DNA from: Bacteroides ndongoniae
GTDB taxonomy: Bacteria; Bacteroidota; Bacteroidia; Bacteroidales; Bacteroidaceae
Assembly (NCBI RefSeq): GCF_900108345.1
Contig: NZ_FNVV01000014.1
Location: 992,001-1,056,000, forward strand
DNA length: 64,000 bases
Direction of reading: 5' to 3'
Shown here piece after piece: positions 61,946 through 64,000 of the stretch. A program made the translations under genes and the position numbers. Each line of letters opens with the position of its first letter. Position 1 is the first letter of the stretch. The notes beneath the pieces are model-generated. The model saw only the letters and a list, made by a program, of their open reading frames with translations, was not told the DNA's origin and ran no database searches.

Positions 61946-61999
61946 ATTGTATTTTTATTTACGATAAAAACGTTTCATAATCTCACTCTGTTACATACA

Positions 62000-62659
62000 T
62001 CAGCGCAGGTCAATCTCCTCGGCCGACGGATATGCTTTCTTGTCGAAGGTAAAGAACCGGTCCGGATAGGACTGTCCTGTCTGAAAGTCATTCACAACAA
62101 TCAGTGTCGCGTTTTTCCCTCCGCGCTGCGCCATGCTTATCTTCAAAGGGCGGTAGGTGTCTTTCGCCACATACAGGATGATGCACTGCAAGTCCTGATG
62201 CGGATCGGCAGCATTCATCACCACTTCATAGGCCGATTTTCCTGCTGCGTTATTCTTACCCATCTTCAGTTTGTAGCCTTGTTTGTACATGTACAGCCAG
62301 GCATAAGGATTCAACGACTGAAGCTCTTCCGCAGTAGGTTCCGTGATGTTCACCTCGTCGTTCGAAGCCACATAGCTCCACTGCGTACGACCGTCGAACC
62401 AGGTTTTCACTCCTTCGCTTTCGAGGACAAACTTCTCTCCCTTCAGGTAAATGGTACCTTCTGATACTCCCTCGCGGGCACGCACCGTAAACGTTGCTTT
62501 GATCCCCCCTGCCTGGCGGAAAGCCTCGGCTGTTCGGTTCATGACTGTCTCTGCCTCTGTCGGTGTCTGCTGGGAGTATGCCGGCAGGGACGTCAGCAAC
62601 AGCATGTGGACGACAAGCAGGAAGATATTGATTCGCATTCTGTTCAAACTCATATCCAA
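62000..62659 (-). CDS. LolA-like outer-membrane lipoprotein carrier
   Basis: A 219-residue protein with a signal peptide (two possible starts, 62659 or 62653; cleavage after Ala-Tyr-Ser). The mature part follows the LolA half-barrel pattern: Ile-Lys-Ala-Thr-Phe-Thr, Gly-Thr-Ile-Tyr-Leu-Lys-Gly-Glu-Lys-Phe, Thr-Trp-Phe-Asp-Gly-Arg-Thr-Gln-Trp-Ser-Tyr, Asn-Ile-Thr-Glu-Pro-Thr. LolA ferries lipoproteins across the periplasm. Bacteroidota have several LolA-fold proteins and no classical LolB, so this one may not be the main carrier. It lies 30 bp after ftsK. Confidence 0.8.
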   Translation of the reverse strand: MDMSLNRMRINIFLLVVHMLLLTSLPAYSQQTPTEAETVMNRTAEAFRQAGGIKATFTVRAREGVSEGTIYLKGEKFVLESEGVKTWFDGRTQWSYVASNDEVNITEPTAEELQSLNPYAWLYMYKQGYKLKMGKNNAAGKSAYEVVMNAADPHQDLQCIILYVAKDTYRPLKISMAQRGGKNATLIVVNDFQTGQSYPDRFFTFDKKAYPSAEEIDLR

Positions 62660-62689
62660 TAAAAGAACTAAAGAAAAGAAAACAAGCGA

Positions 62690-64000
62690 TTATTGCAGAT
62701 TGTTCAGCCGCATTTCCAGATCGGTTTCGTCCATGCAGCATACCTCACGGGGCTTGCTGCCTTGGGCCGGGCCCACAATACCCGCTTTCTCCAGCTGGTC
62801 CATAATGCGTCCTGCACGGTTGTAACCAATGGAGAACTTACGCTGAATCAGCGAGGTAGAGCCCTGCTGGTGAACAACTATCAGACGGGCTGCATCTTCG
62901 AACAGCGGATCCAAGCGTCCCATATCCACATCGCCCAAATCGCCACCGGCATTCTCGTCCACATATTCGGGCAGATAGAAGGCGGTCGGGTAACCCTGCT
63001 GACGGGCAATGAACTTAGTAATCTCTGCCACCTCGGGCGTATCGATAAAGGCACACTGCACACGCACCGGATCGGCTCCCTGCAAGAACAGCATATCGCC
63101 CCGGCCAATGAGCTGATTGGCTCCCGGACGGTCGAGAATGGTTCGTGAGTCGACCATAGCCGACACCCTGAAAGCGATACGAGCCGGGAAGTTGGCTTTA
63201 ATGGTACCTGTAATGATGTTGGTTGTAGGACGCTGGGTAGCAATAATCATGTGGATACCGACCGCACGCGCCAGCTGGGCGATGCGGGCTATCGGAAGCT
63301 CGACATCCTTGCCCGCCGTCATAATCAGGTCACCGAACTCATCGATCACAACCACGATATAAGGCATATATTTGTGTCCTTTCTCAGGGTTCAGACGACG
63401 GTTAATGAACTTCTCATTGTACTCCTTGATGTTGCGCACGTGTGCTGCCTTCAGCAGGTCGTAGCGTGTATCCATCTCGACACAAAGCGAGTTGAGGGTC
63501 TGTACCACCTTTGTCACATCGGTGATGATGGCATCTTCTCCGTCGGGCAGTTTGGCAAGGAAATGGTGCTCGATGACGGAATAAATGCTGAACTCTACTT
63601 TCTTCGGGTCGACCAACACAAACTTCAATTCGGCCGGATGCTTTTTATAAAGCAGGGAGGTGATGATAGCATTCAGACCTACCGACTTACCTTGACCGGT
63701 GGCACCGGCTACCAGTACGTGCGGCATCTTGGCCAGGTCTACCATAAAGACCTCGTTCGTAATGGTCTTACCCAACGCGATAGGCAGTTCGTAGGTCGAT
63801 TCCTGGAACTTCTTGCTGCCTATGATGCTCTGCCCCGACACGATCTTCGGATTGGAGTTCGGCACCTCGATACCGATTGTTCCCTTACCGGGGATGGGGG
63901 CTATAATACGGATACCCAAGGCCGAAAGGCTTAAGGCAATATCATCTTCCAGACCACGGATTTTGGAGATACGCACCCCTTGTTCGGGCGTAATCTCGTA
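62690..64000 (-). CDS. ftsK: DNA translocase FtsK, C-terminal part (5' end beyond window)
   Basis: 437 codons of the 3' part; the frame is open to the window edge, so the membrane and linker domains are missing from view. It includes the alpha/beta motor: Walker A Ala-Gly-Ala-Thr-Gly-Gln-Gly-Lys-Ser, Walker B Val-Val-Val-Ile-Asp-Glu-Phe-Gly-Asp-Leu, Ala-Thr-Gln-Arg-Pro-Thr; then the gamma winged helix at the end (about the last 70 residues, Gln-Arg-Lys-Phe-Ser-Ile-Gly-Tyr-Asn-Arg-Ala), which reads KOPS sites and activates XerCD at dif. It pumps chromosome dimers apart during division. Confidence 0.97.
   Translation of the reverse strand, partial: YEITPEQGVRISKIRGLEDDIALSLSALGIRIIAPIPGKGTIGIEVPNSNPKIVSGQSIIGSKKFQESTYELPIALGKTITNEVFMVDLAKMPHVLVAGATGQGKSVGLNAIITSLLYKKHPAELKFVLVDPKKVEFSIYSVIEHHFLAKLPDGEDAIITDVTKVVQTLNSLCVEMDTRYDLLKAAHVRNIKEYNEKFINRRLNPEKGHKYMPYIVVVIDEFGDLIMTAGKDVELPIARIAQLARAVGIHMIIATQRPTTNIITGTIKANFPARIAFRVSAMVDSRTILDRPGANQLIGRGDMLFLQGADPVRVQCAFIDTPEVAEITKFIARQQGYPTAFYLPEYVDENAGGDLGDVDMGRLDPLFEDAARLIVVHQQGSTSLIQRKFSIGYNRAGRIMDQLEKAGIVGPAQGSKPREVCCMDETDLEMRLNNLQ

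Overview
The window comes from a Bacteroides-type genome (Bacteroidota). The evidence is the gene content and the promoters. It carries a type III glutamine synthetase beside a Cur-type Crp/Fnr regulator, an Lnb-type lipoprotein N-acyltransferase, DUF families typical of Bacteroidales (DUF4831, DUF4837, DUF5686, DUF6048, DUF6108, DUF6340, DUF6452) and many FadL-like or beta-barrel outer-membrane proteins. Many genes are preceded by the Bacteroidota -7 box TAnnTTTG. From memory, the order secA - phosphatase-like - lnb and rpsA - glnN - cur resembles the BT_43xx region of B. thetaiotaomicron; this was not checked. No insertion sequence, phage, integrase, CRISPR array or rRNA operon is visible. 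This is mostly core chromosome.

Layout. 1-5 kb: the tail of a cut-off gene, a DUF6108-like protein, beta-barrel proteins, and a Trp/Gly-rich protein with a Ser/Arg-rich tail. 5.0-5.8 kb: a HepT/MntA (HEPN/MNT) toxin-antitoxin pair. 5.9-14.7 kb: prmA, crcB, a probable small SRP RNA, tRNA-Thr, DUF4199, a GT2 glycosyltransferase, DUF6452/DUF6048, mntP, apbE, a lactonase and DUF4831. 14.7-31 kb, minus strand: an MFS/PqqD pair; an operon DUF4837-pdxA-sigma54 activator-lptE-TPR-secG; rlmN; and an operon coaX-OMP-TPR-lptC-CorC/CNNM-PpiD. 31.8-36.1 kb: a TolC-family gene behind a sigma-54 promoter, followed by an NtrC-type response regulator and its histidine kinase. 36.4-45.7 kb: CDP-alcohol phosphatidyltransferase, GtrA, Lnb, a phosphatase-fold protein that has lost its metal ligands, secA, DUF6340 and a small acidic protein. 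45.8-64 kb: valS, DUF3810, mazG, an ECF sigma operon, rnz, rpsA, DUF5686, glnN, cur, trxB, a LolA-like gene and the 3' part of ftsK.

How the genes fit together. Envelope biogenesis dominates: Sec export (SecA, SecG), lipoprotein maturation and transport (Lnb, LolA-like), LPS transport (LptC, LptE), outer-membrane folding help (PpiD/SurA-like) and many outer-membrane proteins. Global control of carbon and nitrogen use sits at glnN/cur.

The most unusual things seen are: (1) four non-coding arrays with a strict 22-bp period in 64 kb (6.8, 31.3, 49.8 and 60.9 kb), three of them built from palindromic cores; (2) a textbook sigma-54 promoter with two tandem dyads in front of the TolC gene, next to the activator likely to use them; (3) a predicted pseudo-alkaline phosphatase translationally coupled to Lnb; (4) an orphan PqqD-like protein paired with an MFS transporter.
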